DNA of 64,000 bases from Epinephelus fuscoguttatus (lineage: Eukaryota > Chordata > Actinopteri > Perciformes > Serranidae). A program made the position numbers and the translations under genes. The DNA is taken from assembly GCF_011397635.1 (NCBI RefSeq), contig NC_064773.1:24592449-24656448 (forward strand), in the 5' to 3' direction. Every line of letters begins with the position of its first letter. Within the stretch, counting starts at the first letter, position 1. This document shows positions 13,601-28,774 of the stretch, one piece after another. Under the pieces are notes generated by a model. The model did not search any database, was not told where the DNA came from, and saw nothing but the letters and a program-made list of their open reading frames with translations.

Positions 13601-15438
13601 CTTCACATTATTTTTTGCTCCTTTCATTTTCTTGTTTTCTTTGCCCTTTGATTTTTCTTTTTCTAACCCCTGATTTTTGGTGTGACAATTGGAACAATGG
13701 CACAGCACTTCATGTAGTTTCTCACTCACTCTCTATTTGACTCTTCAGTCATTCAGGCACTTTAATACACAGATTCACATTTCCAAATGTCCTTCTCCCC
13801 TCTCTCTTTTGCCTCAGCTCATTATGGACAGAGTGTTTCTTAATCAATACTCTCTTTCTGCTGAATCCCCTCGCATCAACTTCCCACTTAAAAATCCATA
13901 GCTCCTGTTTTAACAAACTGAGAAGTGTAGTTACACAGTAAAATACCCATGAGGGTCAGCAATGATAGTTAACACTTCTTCTAACACCTTAAAATATATT
14001 AAAATAACTTGTGTTATATTGTTATAATTTTCTTGTCCTCTCCAGCACAAATACGTGTCCATTGCTGAAGTCCAGATCAAAAAGGAGGACGAGCTTCAAC
14101 AGTGTCCAATGACTCTGGTCAGTATGTTTTTGTACTGTCATTTTCCCAATAATGACACTGTAAGACTTTTTTTTCATGTTTAAAGCAACACAAATAGATG
14201 ACGTTTTAATGTGTTCAATATTTAATCATGACACAGACAAGGCCGTGTTATTGGTTTCTGGAACTGAGCTGTTAGTGCTTCGTGCGTGTTGTGTTGTGCA
14301 GGGTGAGGAGGAGGTGGAGGAGACACCGACAGAGATGCTGTACCTGGGCATGCTTCCTAACCTCTCCCAGTATGTGGTGAGTGTTAGTAACATTTGTTTT
14401 TTATGGTCACTCACCACCACTTTTCTTCAGTCTTTCACATCGAATTTTTGATCCTGCATTCACACCATCTTGCTACCAGATGTGTTTTGTTATTTGGCCT
14501 GGGTCTAATATTTTGCATTGTTGCCTGTGTCAGATTGCCCTCCTGAAGCTGCTGCTGGCTGCAGCTCCAACCTCCAAAGCCAAAACTGACTCCATTAACA
14601 TCTTGGCTGACGTGCTGCCTGAGGAGATGCCGTAAGTACTGTAAAAAAAAAAAAAGCAGTTTAACTATTTGAATCTTATCCCTAATGGTGTCTGCACACA
14701 TCTAGAGCCACATTTAGATCAGGCAGCTGATATGTGCGTGCAGATTTCCCACCAATTACAGCTGCTGTTTGTCGAGCAACAGATCTTTACACCAATTTAA
14801 AGATAATGAGGCTAATTTTCTATGTTGTCTTTTTAGTTATCTGCATGCGAGGTTGTAGGTTTTGTAACAAGATTGAGGGGTGCACATATAAAACGGGGTT
14901 TGAGGGTCCTTCCCCAGGAAATTTTTATGTGCCAATTTTTGCCTTTTCTGAATCAATTCATGGTTTATATGTCTTTAATTTCATGAAAATAAACGTCCCC
15001 TGTGCTCCACTTAAAAATCTACGCCTATGTCTGCAAGAAAACTTTACTTTTCCTGTCATTTTTGGGCTGATGGATTGAAAATGCATTCAATCTTGGTTTG
15101 CTTTTGGTCTACACTTTGGCCTAGTTTTAGACAAGCTGACACTGACACTCAACCAAACAGCTGAAAGGCAGTTTCCCAGTTGAGAACAGAATAAAAACCA
15201 TGCAACTCCAAAAAAATCCCAATCTTCTCTGACATTTCCACGGCTGAAATCTGTTCTTTGTCAGCTCGATTTGATGCTGCACACTATTTTAGCTTGCCAG
15301 ATGTTGCTGTAAAACCTCAGATGCATCATTGACAGACTAATCAGAATATCTGTTTGTTTTCAAACTGTCTGTTAATGGTGATGTTTTTCTTTTGCCGAGA
15401 CAAAGCTGTATTGTTATTTTAGCCCTGAAGGCCTTACA

Positions 15439-15474
<36 letters not shown>

Positions 15475-17511
15475 TCCAGTATCACGGTCCTTCAGAGCAT
15501 GAAGCTCGGAATTGACGTGAACCGTCACAAGGAAATCATCGTCAAGGCCATCTCGGCTCTGCTGCTGCTGCTCCTCAAACACTTCAAACTCAACCATATT
15601 TATCAGGTTAGACACACACACACCCCTCCATTCATCCCTCCTCCAGGCACCTCTCATTACCATCATTCTCTCCTTTTACATTATTCGTCTCTTTCTCCAT
15701 CTCGCCTTCCCCCAGCACACATCCTTGCACCTCCCCCACGCTACCTTCACTACCCTCTACCTGATTATCCGGTCAAGCGTGCCATTACTTTTCTCATCCT
15801 CTCCACCCCTCAATCTTTGGACCCCCACCCCCCACTCCCCACCGCACACCCCACAACCTCCTGCATCAGCCTGATACACTCACAGCTGCTCTGTTCATCC
15901 TAATGAAGACAGGAAACAGAGTGAAGGACAGCATCTGCTCTAAAATCTGCTCCTTATTAAAAGAGCATTTGGACAAATTTAATGTGTTTGTATCTGTTTT
16001 ATTTCCATTAGTTTTGCTTCTGTTCAGATAGATGGGGATGAGGATAAGGATATTTGCTGTTGCTAGGAAGGGACGTTCCCTCACAGGCCGACTGTGCTGC
16101 TCTGAGTTATAGTGGTAGCGCCCTCTGCTGCCACAAAACAAGATCACATGTAGAACGCAGAATGCAGCCGCAGTAGAGAGTCAAATCAATGGTGGCTCTG
16201 CAAACACTCAACTGTTTTTTAAAGGATACATTTATTACATAAGAATGGGAATCATAACGTAAAGAGAACAGAGCAAAATAAAGCACATTTTAATCAACCA
16301 CAGAACGGAAGCATTCCCTCTGTTTTTAATCTTAGTAAAGCCCCTATGATGAGGTGAAGGATTTGTATAGCTGTTTCAATGATACAGGATTACCGGCTGC
16401 CGGATTATTTTTTCCCCTTCTATTCTTTCTTGAGATATGGATTTTCCCCTCCGGGGGTTTGTCCCATCAACATAATATTCCATCAGAAATGTCCTTTATC
16501 TCATCTAAAAAGTACTTTATGGCCACAATAGCAGAATCATACTTTCAGAATAAAGTGTAAAACTTGTCTGTGGTGTTGCGTTTTTAGTTGTTGCTCTTTT
16601 CCCAGACTGTCAAACTAACTATTCCACGCTGCCGCCTCCTCTTTTCCTGCAGTTCGAGATCGTCTCCCAGCACCTGGTGTTTGCCAACTGTATCCCACTC
16701 ATCCTCAAGTTCTTCAATCAGAACATCATGTCCTATATCAGTGCCAAAAACAGGTAGGATCCTTCTCTCTGACTCTGTACTCTCAGAGAAAACAGTGGTT
16801 TGCTGAGCTCAGTTTGGTGCAACATTCACAGGAACTTTGTGTATTTGTGCCTGGTGCTATTACTAATAATGTGTTAGGTGGACAGGTAACCAGGTATTGT
16901 GGGCTTTACTGCCGTCTTGCATGAATCAGTGGGCATCCAGGAGGTGGCACAGATGGCATCACAGCAGCAATGCAATGAGAGAGAGAGAACAAATATTAAG
17001 CCACAAATTAGGTGACAGGAGTCTTACTCAGCAGGTGAGAGGAACACACCAGTCTCTGTCTGTTAAAGCTCAGGCGCAGAGCTGTAGTGAAGCAGACTGG
17101 ACTGTGTAAACTATGAGAACATATACTTTGATCAATCAATTAAATGTTATTTGTGTAAAACCTTTCATGCAGGTTAGTGCACATTTACGACGAGTTTTAG
17201 ACAATGCATATGAAGAGATAAAAATGGTGAAAACGTAATAAAATAGAATTTAAAGCTATAATAACAGTAAGTAGTGAAACAGAGTGAAATAAAAACCAGA
17301 TGAAAGAACTAGACAAAAATGTCAACAATAAAATACAGTAAAAAAAAAAAAAAAGATGGAAAAGCTATAATAAAAACATATATATTCATAATACTTTAAA
17401 GATTGACTAAAAACTAGATAAAATAAACAAGAATAAAAATTATTACAATAAAATACAATTGTGTAGATTTAATAGCCATGAGAATAATAATAATAATAAT
17501 AATACTAATAC

Positions 17512-17543
<32 letters not shown>

Positions 17544-17643
17544 GTTTAATAAAAGCTAGACTAAAATCTAGATAAAATAGATTAAAAAGACTGAATGAGA
17601 ATAAAAAATGATGACAATAAAATACAATAGATTAAAAGCTATG

Positions 17644-17688
<45 letters not shown>

Positions 17689-20410
17689 GTAGTAGTAGTA
17701 GTAATATAGTTACAAAGATAAAACAACGAACAAATAAAATCTATGAGAGAGATAAAAAAATATATAGTATAATAATAAAATAACAGAAAAAATTAAATAT
17801 AATTAATTTTTCTTTTTAAATATTTTTTTGGCCATTTTGCCTTTTAATGGACAGGACAGGTAAGCATGAAAGGGGGAGAGAGAGGGGGATGACATGCAGC
17901 AAGGGGCCGCAGGCTGGATTTGAACCCGGGCCGCTGCGGCAACAGCCTTGTACATGGGGCGCCTGCTCTACCACTAAGCCACCGACGCCCCAAATATAAT
18001 TAATTTTTCAACGTAAATACAATAAAGTAAGCAAGTAAAATAATGTAAATAATGTCTATAAACCATTCTTAATCAAAAGCCTGGCTGACTGTACTTTGAC
18101 CCTGTCAGAGCCAATATGATGATCTAAATAGAAAGAGACTGGACAGATTTGAGTGGTGTAACAGTAAATAAAGTTGTGTGTTTTTTCATCGCAGTATATG
18201 TGTGCTGGACTTTCCCCACTGTGTGGTCCATGAAATGCCTGAGCTCACTGCTGAGAGCCTGGTGAGTCAAAACACTGTCAGCGTGACACCTGATTGATCC
18301 TCACTGGATGAAGGTCAAACTGTCTGTGTGTCATCATGACCTTTCGTGTGCGTGTACTGTGTGTGTGTGCTTTTTAGGAAGCAGGAGACAGCAACCAGTT
18401 CTGTTGGAGAAACCTGTTTTCGTGTATTAATCTGCTGAGAATATTAAACAAGCTGACCAAGTGGAAACACTCCAGGACGATGGTGAGTAATTCTGCACTA
18501 CTGCAAGGTCTCATACTGTCGCCTTAGGGTGGGATTTTCCTCTGGCTCCACTGTGAAATGAGTCTGATAAACCATATTGTGTTTTTTTAAACAGGTGGGA
18601 CAAAAATCTGGCAATGTTGCATTTGTATTTAAGGAATCTAGCTCATAATACTAGCCTAAATATTTTGGTAAAGAGGACATATGAGTAGATGTACCATCTG
18701 AGTGTCCCTGTCAGCAGCTGAGTGCACACCCAGGGACCCAGAGGGACAATGGGTCCTTGGACATGCAAAGAGAAGATAAAAATAATTTGTTCCATTATGA
18801 GCTGGTGCAAATAATTCAGCATGGAACAGCCAGCCCATGCACATTTTAATTGGTATATTACGCAATGAAGGTCTTCATGGATGGACATTCTGTTTGCAGT
18901 TTGCCTCTGGTAGACCACAGCATGCTCAAACCTGCTCCTCTAGTCAATTCAATCCCTTTTTCAGATGCTTGTGGTGTTCAAGTCTGCGCCCATCCTAAAG
19001 AGAGCTCTAAAGGTGAAGCAGGCCATGATGCAGCTCTACGTCCTCAAGCTACTAAAGATCCAGACCAAGTACCTGGGCCGCCAGTGGAGAAAAAGCAACA
19101 TGAAGACCATGTCAGCCATCTACCAGAAGGTCCGCCACAGGCTCAATGACGACTGGGCCTATGGAAATGGTGCGTAGCAGTCTGCAGCATCACATTCATG
19201 AAGTGTTTGGACGGTTTGAGTTTAGCTGAGCTGGTAAAGAAGTGATTTAGCACTTTTAAGTGGTAATAGACACATTTTTTGCTTTAATTTATCATTATGA
19301 AGTAAATGTTGACTGTAATGGCTGTAGAATAATGACACCATCAGTGTTAACATTGGCTCCCTATAAGTCTCGCTTCCATTCTGCAATTCTGTCTGCCACT
19401 GGCTACCTGGGAAAATGACGACTCGATTAAAGGCACCAAGTGCGTCACATAACGTTAGCTACAGCAGCTTTATGAGTAGTTGACTCTTCTAGTAGTAAGT
19501 TAGCTAGTTAGCACACCATTTTCCCTCCATCTCTCCATGCTGCTAGGAGACTTTTGCTGGGATGAGGGCAGGTCTGGAGACAGCCGGCTAGCTAGTTAGC
19601 TCGCTAATTATGCCATCTTTAACACTACACTGCACTTCCACTGCTGGCATTGTGGAAGTAAAAAGAGCGTCACAATAGCATCGGCCTCTAGTGCAACATA
19701 TAACATGCACATCAGCAGCGCTTTATAAGAAATAACAATGGCACAACATAACACAATAACAATTATTTACCATCCCTGATATATGGCGGCTGATCTCGTC
19801 CTCTGCTCGTAGGATAAGGAGCTCCTGGACCTCATTGTTTTCCCAATTTGCAGACATTTTCAGCCAGTGTTCTGTTTTTTGGTGTTAGCTGCTAACTGTT
19901 ACAAGCTGCATTTTAAATCTCCCATGGTGGGATGCTGTTACATGTCATGAAATTCCTGCCTTGAAGAGGCAATGTAAATGGGGCTAAAGACGAATAACCA
20001 AGGGAGGAAGAAATAGCTAGTATGCTTCTACGAGAATAACAAAATAACACTACAGCAAAAAGAAAGAAACAAAATATGTTTATGTTATTCTGACAATTAA
20101 AAACAGGAAAGAAAGCTAGTTACTTTTTAAATCTTATATCATCTCAGTTACTACAGATGGCATGCTTTTCTTTCTTACAGCCCTAATTCATGATTTATAG
20201 TGTTAAGTGTATGACATTATGAAACAATTATGAAGTGCAGCTTCAATCATAATAATACAAAGAAAATATTCAGTCATTCTCCTGGCTCCACACCTCAGTT
20301 TGACCCCTCAGATCTTCATAAATGAAACAGTCATGGAGGTAATTAGTTCCCACAGTTCTCCTTTACCCTCACACAGAGCTGATTAATAGAACAGAGACTG
20401 CAGTATAAAG

Positions 20411-20463
<53 letters not shown>

Positions 20464-21131
20464 AGCTCTGTGAACATTTAACACAGGTTAATAAACTCTA
20501 ATTGGATAATAATAGTAGATGTGCACATGTGTGTTTACGCACCCATCTGTATGTACAGTATGTGCTGTGCGTGTGAAACACAATGCTCCTACAGCCACTG
20601 GCGCACAGCCTGGATTGTGTTGCCATGGCAACAGAATGGGGGACTTTTCAGGGTCACCGTCCCTCGCGGGAGAGCAAGTGATCCGTCATCATGAGTGTTG
20701 GAGAGAAAGATGGATGGAGGGAAAAACAGGGAGAGAATAAGGTAGAAAAATAATAAGAGAGGGAAATGGATCAATAATCAATACAGGCGCAGGTGCGTTG
20801 TGTCATCAGTAAGACAGAGGGGAACTGCTCAGTGGAGATGCAGGAGTGTAAACAGTCAAATATCTCTACTCTCATCCCAGATATCGACGCTCGGCCCTGG
20901 GACTTCCAGGCGGAGGAGTGCGCCCTGCGGGAGAGCATCGAGAAGTTCAACAGCCGTCGCTACGACAAGAACAAGAACGGAGACTTCACGCCCGTGGACA
21001 ACTGTCTCCAGAGCGTGCTGGGCCAGCGCGTAGAGCTTCCCGAGGACTTCCACTACAGCTACGAGATGTGGCTGGAGAGAGAGGTCTTCTCTCAGCCGAT
21101 CCAGTGGGAGGGGCTGCTGCAGAATCCGTGA
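2211..21131 (+). CDS. strip2: Striatin-interacting protein 2 (STRIPAK subunit), 5'-partial
   Basis: STRIP1/2 (FAM40) proteins are scaffold subunits of the STRIPAK phosphatase-kinase complex, linked to cytoskeleton and Hippo control. Sixteen exons fit in phase: 2211-2317, 2571-2698, 3790-3978, 4620-4670, 9999-10231, 11805-11870, 11953-12016, 14046-14117, 14302-14376, 14534-14631, 15480-15606, 16653-16753, 18195-18261, 18378-18482, 18965-19169, 20881-21131 (TGA at 21129). They encode 645 residues; human STRIP2 has about 834, so roughly 190 N-terminal residues lie left of the window and no exon was found in 1-2210. Recognised blocks are [11 protein letters not shown], an acidic stretch followed by a PPPPPPP run, [28 protein letters not shown] and [20 protein letters not shown]; the last two lie in the DUF3402 half. 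The C-terminus ([27 protein letters not shown]) resembles STRIP2 more than STRIP1, and smkr1, its human neighbour, is nearby. The paralogue choice is the main uncertainty. Confidence 0.9.
2318..2369. repeat. (GT)n microsatellite starting at the strip2 splice donor
   Basis: The donor GT at 2318-2319 is the first unit of a nearly pure GT tract, so the 5' splice site is embedded in a microsatellite. Confidence 0.9.
2730..3405 (+). mobile_element. PIF/Harbinger-type remnant with Myb/SANT-like gene fragment
   Basis: The block starts with AGCCCCTTTTACACTGCC and ends with the near-inverse of AGCCCTTTTTAGATAGG, suggesting imperfect terminal inverted repeats. From about 3049 the plus strand reads [20 protein letters not shown] and then INRQMT, the start of the Myb/SANT-like accessory protein found beside Harbinger transposases. 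In-frame stops follow soon after, so the copy is dead. It lies in the strip2 intron between exons 2698 and 3790. Confidence 0.65.
4620..4670 (+). CDS. strip2: strip2 51-nt in-frame small exon
   Basis: This exon encodes [17 protein letters not shown] between the RGRRSRR block and the PLVKQDSLD block. It is bounded by tccccacag and by a gt following AAGAAGCAG, and it is phase 0 on both sides, so it can be included or skipped without changing the frame. It sits between a 641-bp intron and a 5.3-kb intron. I do not recall it in mammalian STRIP proteins, so a regulated cassette exon is an inference. Confidence 0.65.
6968..7010. repeat. (TCC)n microsatellite
   Basis: About 14 TCC units lie in a polypyrimidine-rich part of the large strip2 intron. 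Confidence 0.9.
7642..7686. repeat. (GT)n microsatellite
   Basis: About 22 TG/GT units lie in the large strip2 intron. Confidence 0.9.
10285..10834. mobile_element. Non-autonomous MITE with terminal inverted repeats
   Basis: The left end AAAGGGACACTTCACCC continues into ACCATTTGTATATCAGTTACTC. The right end read in reverse complement is ACAGGGATATTTCACTCCC followed by ACCATTTGTGTATCAATTACTC. There is no coding capacity. It lies in the strip2 intron 10232-11804. This is a familiar teleost MITE type; the superfamily was not determined. Confidence 0.7.
12420..13450 (-). repeat. Tandem array of ~182-bp units derived from a PIF/Harbinger nuclease gene
   Basis: The phrase CCACCCT recurs at 12651, 12833, 13014, 13195 and 13368 (steps 182, 181, 181, 173), each time in the same longer context. 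Read on the minus strand each unit encodes the N-terminal segment of a Harbinger-type nuclease, for example [20 protein letters not shown] and [17 protein letters not shown]. Units 1 and 3 share TTTTTTGGGTCTC, and units 2 and 4 share TTATGAG[GA]GTCCG, so the array probably grew by copying a dimer. It lies in the strip2 intron 12017-14045 and no intact transposase exists. Confidence 0.8.
15441..15472. repeat. (GT)n microsatellite in a strip2 acceptor region
   Basis: The tract ends only about 7 bp before the acceptor cctccag at 15479 and takes the place of the usual polypyrimidine tract. Confidence 0.85.
17200..17795. repeat. Degenerate AT-rich tandem repeat with (AAT)n tracts
   Basis: Phrases such as aactagataaaata, acaataaaatacaat and aaaagctat recur about every 170 bp, interrupted by (AAT)n runs at about 17486-17535 and 17645-17690. 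It is a diverged tandem repeat within the strip2 intron 16754-18194, directly left of a SINE insertion. Confidence 0.6.
17813..17991 (-). mobile_element. tRNA-derived SINE with intact 18-bp target-site duplication
   Basis: On the minus strand the head carries a Pol III A box (TGGCTTAGTGG) and B box (GGTTCAAATCC), followed by a tRNA-unrelated body and an A-rich tail. It is flanked by the perfect direct repeat AAATATAATTAATTTTTC at 17795-17812 and 17992-18009, which marks the retroposition. A shorter, more diverged relative lies at 53462-53598. Confidence 0.85.
19330..19990 (-). mobile_element. Second PIF/Harbinger Myb/SANT-like gene remnant
   Basis: On the minus strand from about 19857 the sequence reads [20 protein letters not shown] then EISRHISG, the N-terminus of a Harbinger-type Myb/SANT-like accessory protein. 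The outer limits given are approximate because clear terminal repeats were not identified. It lies in the strip2 intron 19170-20880. Confidence 0.6.
20411..20460. repeat. (CA)n microsatellite
   Basis: About 25 CA units lie in the last strip2 intron. Confidence 0.9.
20619..20632. promoter_or_regulatory. Perfect palindromic RFX X-box
   Basis: GTTGCCATGGCAAC is a full 14-bp palindrome equal to the ideal RFX-family binding site. It lies in the last strip2 intron, 249 bp upstream of the terminal exon. Whether it is used is unknown. Confidence 0.5.
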
Positions 21132-24100
21132 TGGAGGGAGGGGGTGGAGGGGTTGGACAGAGCAGGATGGGGGGGAAATGTGGCGGTGGAGAGGTCACAT
21201 ACGAGCCAGTCGGAGTTGTTTTAGGGTGTGTTCTTACTGCAAAAATGGAGCCCGAGGAGAGGAGGAGGAGGAGGGAATGGGGGTTATACTCCACATCAGT
21301 GATGGAGGGATGGGGGAGGGTGGAGAGGAAGAAACTGGAGATGGAGATGGAGATGGAGAAACCACCTCCCAGGCTATCCAGTAATGGGAGATGATGGAAG
21401 ATTGATAGTAAAATGGAGCAAATTAGACAAGTGAATGGAGCTTCCTGCTGTGAGCTCGGCACAAATAGATGCCACACACACACACTTAACATGTGCCTAT
21501 GACTACTGCGAACACACTCACACGGATGTGACAGGCAAGGACAGAGGTAGCTGTTAACATGAGACCGCTGTAGCAGGAGACTGTTTCGGCCAGTTATACT
21601 GCCCCAAAAAAAGATATCTTCACAACTTTGTCAATTTCTATGTACCCCTTTTTAAAATGTTGGTGCTTTTCTGACTCCTTAGTGATGTTTTCCTATTTAT
21701 TTGTATCGATGTGTGTGGGTAAACAGTTTCTGATGAATATTTTTTTTTAATTAAGATGTAAATTTACATGATTTCTAATCAGTTTGTGTTTTTTTATTTT
21801 AACACAAAGCCTACTGTAGGTACAGGGCTGTCGTTTGTGGGTGATGGATTTGAAAGTTTTTCTTATGTATTTTCTAGGGAAAAAAGGCCTTTTGGAAGCA
21901 AACCACAGGGTCATTTTGATAGTCCAAATGTAGAAATGGGAGCCGTCTCCACTAACGGCACAGTGATCCCACATGCTATGTCACAAAAAAAGAAATATAC
22001 CAGCTGTAAGTTTATGGGTTTGTTTGTAAATGTAAAAAGTGTATGTGTGCAGGAAGAAGAACATGAGTGAAAATGGGCAGATGTGTGGAGGATGGTTTTA
22101 AAATAGAAATCTAACCTTGTATAGAATCCTTGCTATCCTCTGTATCTTAAACTTTGGTAATTTCACATCCAGAAATCACAGAAATCTATAATCACTTATG
22201 TCATCCAGACTTTCTTCATGTTCACATATCAGATCTAAGCCTGTTGTGGTTCCACAGAAAAGCTGTATAACGGAGGTTGGGTGGTTATCCAGATGTACAT
22301 TTGCCAAAATAACCAGTTAGCTCTTTATTCTTAAGGTCTGCCGTCATTTACAACCTAATATACTTTTGGAAATCTATGGAAGCCCATTACTGCCGATCTG
22401 ATGAAAAAAAAAAAAGATTTTTTTTTTGTGTTGCAACATGCCGTGGCATTTCTGCGCTATAGGCGCCTAGCATTTTTGCTGGAGCACTTTGGACTCCGCC
22501 TCACATCATCTGTTTTTTCGTCATCTTTTTTCCATTGTCCAATTGGAGGATTTTAGAGGTGGGCCTTCTGTGGTGGTCAGGTTTACAGTTGGTAAACAAC
22601 TGAGAAGAAACTGGTGGTCATGGTTGCTGGATACCCAGAGCTATACGGCCTGATGATAGACAGCAGGTTGTCAAATGCCACCGTGTCATCCTAAAATATG
22701 CCTGGAAACGGCCATCATTGAGGCGAAGCTCCTGGACCAACTAGCGGGACTCCCCATGACCCACCCTCTTTTTTAAGGGTCTCATGTACCCACACAGATC
22801 TCTGTTTCCCTGTGCCCGACGAACTATTTGCGGACAGCCTCTCACCCTCAACCTATACCCTCAAGCTACAGCAAGTACCCTCTGCCTGTCTGTTTTGGGG
22901 TCTAGATAATAATTACTAGCAGCTTTTTTAAAAATGTTTACTTGTGGCATTCAATTAAAAAGGCAGTGCGGTGCACCTTGCGTTTTGCGACCTGCAACAC
23001 ACTTTCAGTGTGATTGGAGTCATTATAATGACATTTTTTTTTTTTTCAAAATATTTACATATTTCAAAATACTAACTTGTTATTTTGAAATACTAAGTCA
23101 TTTTGAGGAAGTTTCTCTTTATTTCGAGAGTAAGTCATCATTTCAATATACTACTTATACTATACATTTCAAGAAACTAAGTCATTATTTTGAGAAAGTT
23201 CGTCATTATTTTTTGAGAAAAGTCATTTCAAGAGAGGCTTTGAGATAGTCATTATTTTTGTAAAGTTTCTCATTATTTTGTGATTCTAAGACATTATTTT
23301 GAGATACAAAATCATTACTTTAAGAATGTTTGTCATTATTTTTGAGATACTGAGTCATCATTTGAACAAGTTTCTCATTATTTTTGTAATCACATTGGTG
23401 ATAATGGGCTTCCATAAACACACTTAAAATTGTTGTATCGCTTGTCAAGGTTAGCTTCAAGTGTGGAATGGGCTCATTGTTGCCCCTTGTGGCCGTTGGG
23501 GGAAACAGACACTTCTCTGAGCTTTTTAATGGAACCATCCTGAGCTGAACCTCAGCAATGTTCATAATAATTACCAAATCTGACTCCCTGCGTCAATCCG
23601 CTGACTCCCCCTCTCTATCTGCCCGTCCAGCAGCACAATATGTAAACCACTGAGCTCCTCGGTGGTGGCCTTGGTGAGCACTTCACCACCCTTGCTTGGA
23701 AGAACACAGTTGTCACAAAAATGGTGCTGTTTTTCTTATTTGTCTTCACTGTACTTTATAGCTCCTTCACATCCAACTACCTAAGCGGGTCTCCAGAGTC
23801 AAGAGCCCTGGAGTGAAGCACACAAACAAGCACAGCAAACAAAACGCATGGTCACCTTGTTACATATCACTCTCGCTTAAAGGGTCATTTATTAGCTCTG
23901 TATAGAACAGTAATTCTGACACTAAGTCTTGTGATTCTCTGTGGAAATGTGCATGGCCACTGTTTTGTTTTGAGTCACATTTATATTTGGTATCTGGAAT
24001 GGCTTTTTCTTTGTCTAATGTTTCCAGCACAAATAGAAGTGGAGTTTTTTTCTTCTTCAGGAAGGTGAACTCTTTAAAAATACTATTGTATATTTTATAG

Positions 24101-25713
24101 ATTCTCAGGTTTATGGAGATTATATATTGCAGAAGTTTTAAAGCTTCCTCGCCATCATCTAGCTCAGTACCTGTAGTGATGAAGACACATTTATCATCAC
24201 CTCCTCATATGAAAATAACACCAGAAGCACCAAACATTTACTGCATAGGCTGCACATTGTCACCAAACACAATAACCCATCGTAAGTTTGTATTTATGTC
24301 ATCGACATTTCAAGTTCAGATGTATTTTTTTTTTGTATCTTGTGCCAAATTTGAGTGCCATTTTCTTTTCTATTTCATTGTTGTTGCCTCATTCAAGTCA
24401 CCACTGAAGGTTTGCAATACAGAAATGTTATTTTCTACCTGAAAACTGTACAATCATAGAAAACTAGCTGTTTCTTGTATCTGGTACAGTATTTTACCAG
24501 AAGTGTTTAGCATTATATGGGTCTTATTACAGTATAAACGTGTTTTTGTTACACACATTTCCATATCTGTATAGTCTAGATAAATACTCAATACTGAATT
24601 TGTTCAGGGGTATGTGCAATGACAGATCCATAGAGGCATTATTCAATAGAAGTACAATATCAGAGTTATTAAACAATGTTGAACAGTCATGACTGTCTGT
24701 GAAGTAATTGCTCGTTAGCTGCGGGAATCGTGCGGGGTGCCGCAGGGTGCAGGGCTGGTTCACACACAAAGCTGTGCACACACACATCAACACTGAAGGT
24801 CAAACTGACCACACACTCACATCACATCACATATTTCCCCAGGCCAATGTTCCAACAGTCCGGGTACAGCTGTTGTGGATGGGGACGTGGGCATATGCCC
24901 CTTTGTGATTGGCTGGTGGTGTAATGATGTAAAACTGCCCTTCACCCTGATGGAGCTGAGCTGTAGTAAAAGCAGGGAGAAGTGGAAATAGGTGGGGGGT
25001 GGTTCTGGGTTTTGTCCATTTGAGTGGTGCTTATTTTTCAAAGTCTAACAGTAACAAAAAGTGCACGGTGAAATAAGTGCAGCAAACTCGCCCACAAGTA
25101 TTCCTGGATTTATTTTAGTTCAAAGTGTAGCGTGTAATACACTCTTCCTGTCGCAGCCACAAGAAGCAGAGTGACAGAGGGCCAGAAAAAATAATCCCAG
25201 TGTGGCATTTTCTGAGTGAAATGAAACCTACACAAAGAAAGCTGTGTTGGAGCACAGCAACCAGTAAAACAGGAGATACTGCTGAGAGAGTGAAAGCAGG
25301 CAAGAGACGTGACTCATGGATATTTAACCACCAATACACAGAAGTACATGGGTGTGTGTATCTTTGGGTGTCGGCAAAAACACAGGTCCATCTGCTAGCA
25401 TTTATCACATTCACAAAGACTACACATAATCATAATTTCGAGATTATTAGTCATTATTTCGAGCATTATTTTGTTTCTTATTATAATGACTCATAAGCTC
25501 CTTTTTCATGGGCTTCTATATAAACACTGATAGTTGTGCAGGTTGTCAAAGTATGTCAAAGCTACTTCCCTGAGTGTCCTCATAGAAGCATCCAGGGCTA
25601 TGAAAGTACGTACGTTTTTAGATGGTAAATCTTTTTTAATAGAGTTAAATTTGAATGCAAAATTTATCATACAGTGTTTTATACACAGGGAGACACAATA
25701 ATGCTTGTTTTGC
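21132..25713. other. strip2-morn2 intergenic region
   Basis: The first part is presumably strip2 3'UTR; no clear poly(A) hexamer was found. It then holds a Harbinger fragment (22430-22800), a diverged repeat of ATTATTTTGAGA-like phrases (about 23040-23400, with an echo near 25435-25475), and otherwise AT-rich sequence with no supported exon. The two genes converge here. Confidence 0.5.
22430..22800 (-). mobile_element. PIF/Harbinger nuclease fragment, related to the 12.4-13.4 kb array
   Basis: It shares phrases with the tandem array, including tttacagttggtaaac, gagaagaaactggtgg, tatgcctggaaacgg, gaggcgaagctcctggacc and ccaccctctt, in the same order but as a single unit. It looks like an unamplified copy of the same element and lies downstream of strip2. 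Confidence 0.7.

Positions 25714-28774
<3,061 letters not shown>

Noticed and set aside
15445-15903. 152-codon open frame starting in a (GT)n tract
   Set aside because: Only 15480-15606 is coding (strip2). The rest is C-rich intron read through.
17890-17991. tRNA gene on the minus strand suggested by A and B boxes
   Set aside because: It is followed by a tRNA-unrelated body and an A-rich tail and is bounded by an 18-bp target duplication, so it is the head of a SINE.
20918-21492. Long open frames on both strands over the strip2 last exon
   Set aside because: They are shadow frames of the GC-rich terminal exon and the G-rich 3'UTR; the STRIP2 C-terminus is in the third frame.
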